From: Actinoplanes liguriensis
Lineage (GTDB): Bacteria; Actinomycetota; Actinomycetes; Mycobacteriales; Micromonosporaceae
Direction of reading: 5' to 3'
DNA length: 23,030 nt
Assembly (NCBI GenBank): GCA_000715855.1
Contig: KL571197.1
Coordinates: 9,142 to 32,171, forward strand
The notes under the pieces were generated by a model that saw nothing but the letters and a program-made list of their open reading frames with translations, searched no databases and was not told the DNA's origin. The first letter of the stretch is position 1, and each line of letters starts with the position of its first letter. The position numbers and the translations under genes were made by a program. This document shows positions 22,627 through 23,030 of this stretch, one piece after another.

Positions 22627-23030
22627 TCAGAGCGGCAGCACAACCGCGGACGGCTTGTCGCCGAAGCACGTGACCGACATGCGATAGCGGCTCAGGCCGT
22701 TCGCGAAGACCACCGACGCGGTCAGACCCGGCCCGGGGTCGGCCCGCTCCACCACGAAGCCCTCGGCCGGCTCCCAGCTCAGCACCTGAGCGTTCCCGGA
22801 GACGCAGACGACGTTGATCGCGCCGCCCTTCGACTCCAGGCGGGTGCTCTCCGGCCCGTCCGCGCTGGGCGGCGCGCTCTCCCCGGTGCTCGGCTCCGGC
22901 ACCACGGACGGCGCCGCCGAGCCCGGCGCCGAGCCGGCCACGCTGGCCGGTAGGTCGCTGGTCACCGCGGCCGCGCTCCGGTCGTGCCGGGTCCCGGCCG
23001 GGCTCGGCGTGGCGCCGGCCGGCTTCGGGA
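22627..23030 (-). CDS. Partial protein with Pro/Ser/Ala-rich linker and short Cys-containing C-terminal domain
   Basis: The frame is open from the window edge to the TGA at 22629-22627, so the N-terminus lies outside. A GTG at 22965 could start a 112-residue form, but the same low-complexity composition continues upstream (...PAGATPSPAGTRHD...), so I think it is internal. The last about 67 residues form a compact domain: GGAINVVCVSGNAQVLSWEP, then VERADPGPG and RMSVTCFGDKPS. Its two Cys probably form a disulfide. Domains of this look occur at the C-termini of secreted or membrane actinobacterial proteins, including some after kinase or sigma-factor-like regions, but I cannot name a function. 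It is convergent with the SDR gene, with 7 bp between stops. Confidence 0.7.
   Translation of the reverse strand, partial: PKPAGATPSPAGTRHDRSAAAVTSDLPASVAGSAPGSAAPSVVPEPSTGESAPPSADGPESTRLESKGGAINVVCVSGNAQVLSWEPAEGFVVERADPGPGLTASVVFANGLSRYRMSVTCFGDKPSAVVLPL

Overview
This looks like a chromosomal window from a high-GC actinomycete, most plausibly Micromonosporaceae and Actinoplanes-like. I infer this from the strong G/C bias at third codon positions, the GTG and TTG starts, the argS-lysA-hom gene order, the DUF3105/DUF305 pair, and actinobacterial ValRS, HipBA and HxlR types. The genus is inference only. Most genes lie on the minus strand.

Left part (1-5850): a compact minus-strand operon argS > lysA > hom, with a 2-nt gap and a 4-nt ATGA overlap. 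The hom copy has lost about 49 residues before its ACT domain and most of the ACT domain itself. It runs in frame into what looks like the start of a VOC-fold gene at the window edge. Divergent from argS are two membrane-anchored secreted proteins (DUF3105, DUF305) and a tRNA-Arg(CCG), followed by about 440 bp of hairpin-rich DNA with no convincing gene.

Polysaccharide locus 1 (6288-10358, minus): four genes in transcription order encode a secreted NodB-type deacetylase with a C-terminal accessory domain, a membrane family-2 glycosyltransferase with an 18-bp tandem repeat in its 5' end, a 52-residue one-helix membrane peptide, and a membrane-anchored GH16 glycan hydrolase. Synthesis, deacetylation and trimming of one extracellular polymer is the natural reading. 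A palindrome lies in the 337-bp leader.

Housekeeping block (10696-13900, minus): valS then lepB (signal peptidase I), separated by a 12-bp stem hairpin that ends 5 nt before the lepB start; lepB ends at a strong intrinsic terminator. Divergent from valS is a 196-bp relic holding only the first and last segments of a secreted FAD-dependent dehydrogenase. Then comes a hipB-hipA toxin-antitoxin operon with a visible -10 and candidate operators.

Polysaccharide locus 2 (15991-19513): a NodB deacetylase fused to a processive GT2 synthase, a divergent GH18-like lipoprotein, and an 87-residue one-helix membrane protein convergent with the lipoprotein. The two convergent genes share one CTAG for their stop codons.

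Right end (19611-23030): a PEP mutase/isocitrate lyase-like enzyme divergent from a DUF5937/ArsR-type regulator, an overlapping HxlR regulator, an SDR oxidoreductase, and the 3' part of a Pro/Ser/Ala-rich protein with a short Cys-containing C-terminal domain.
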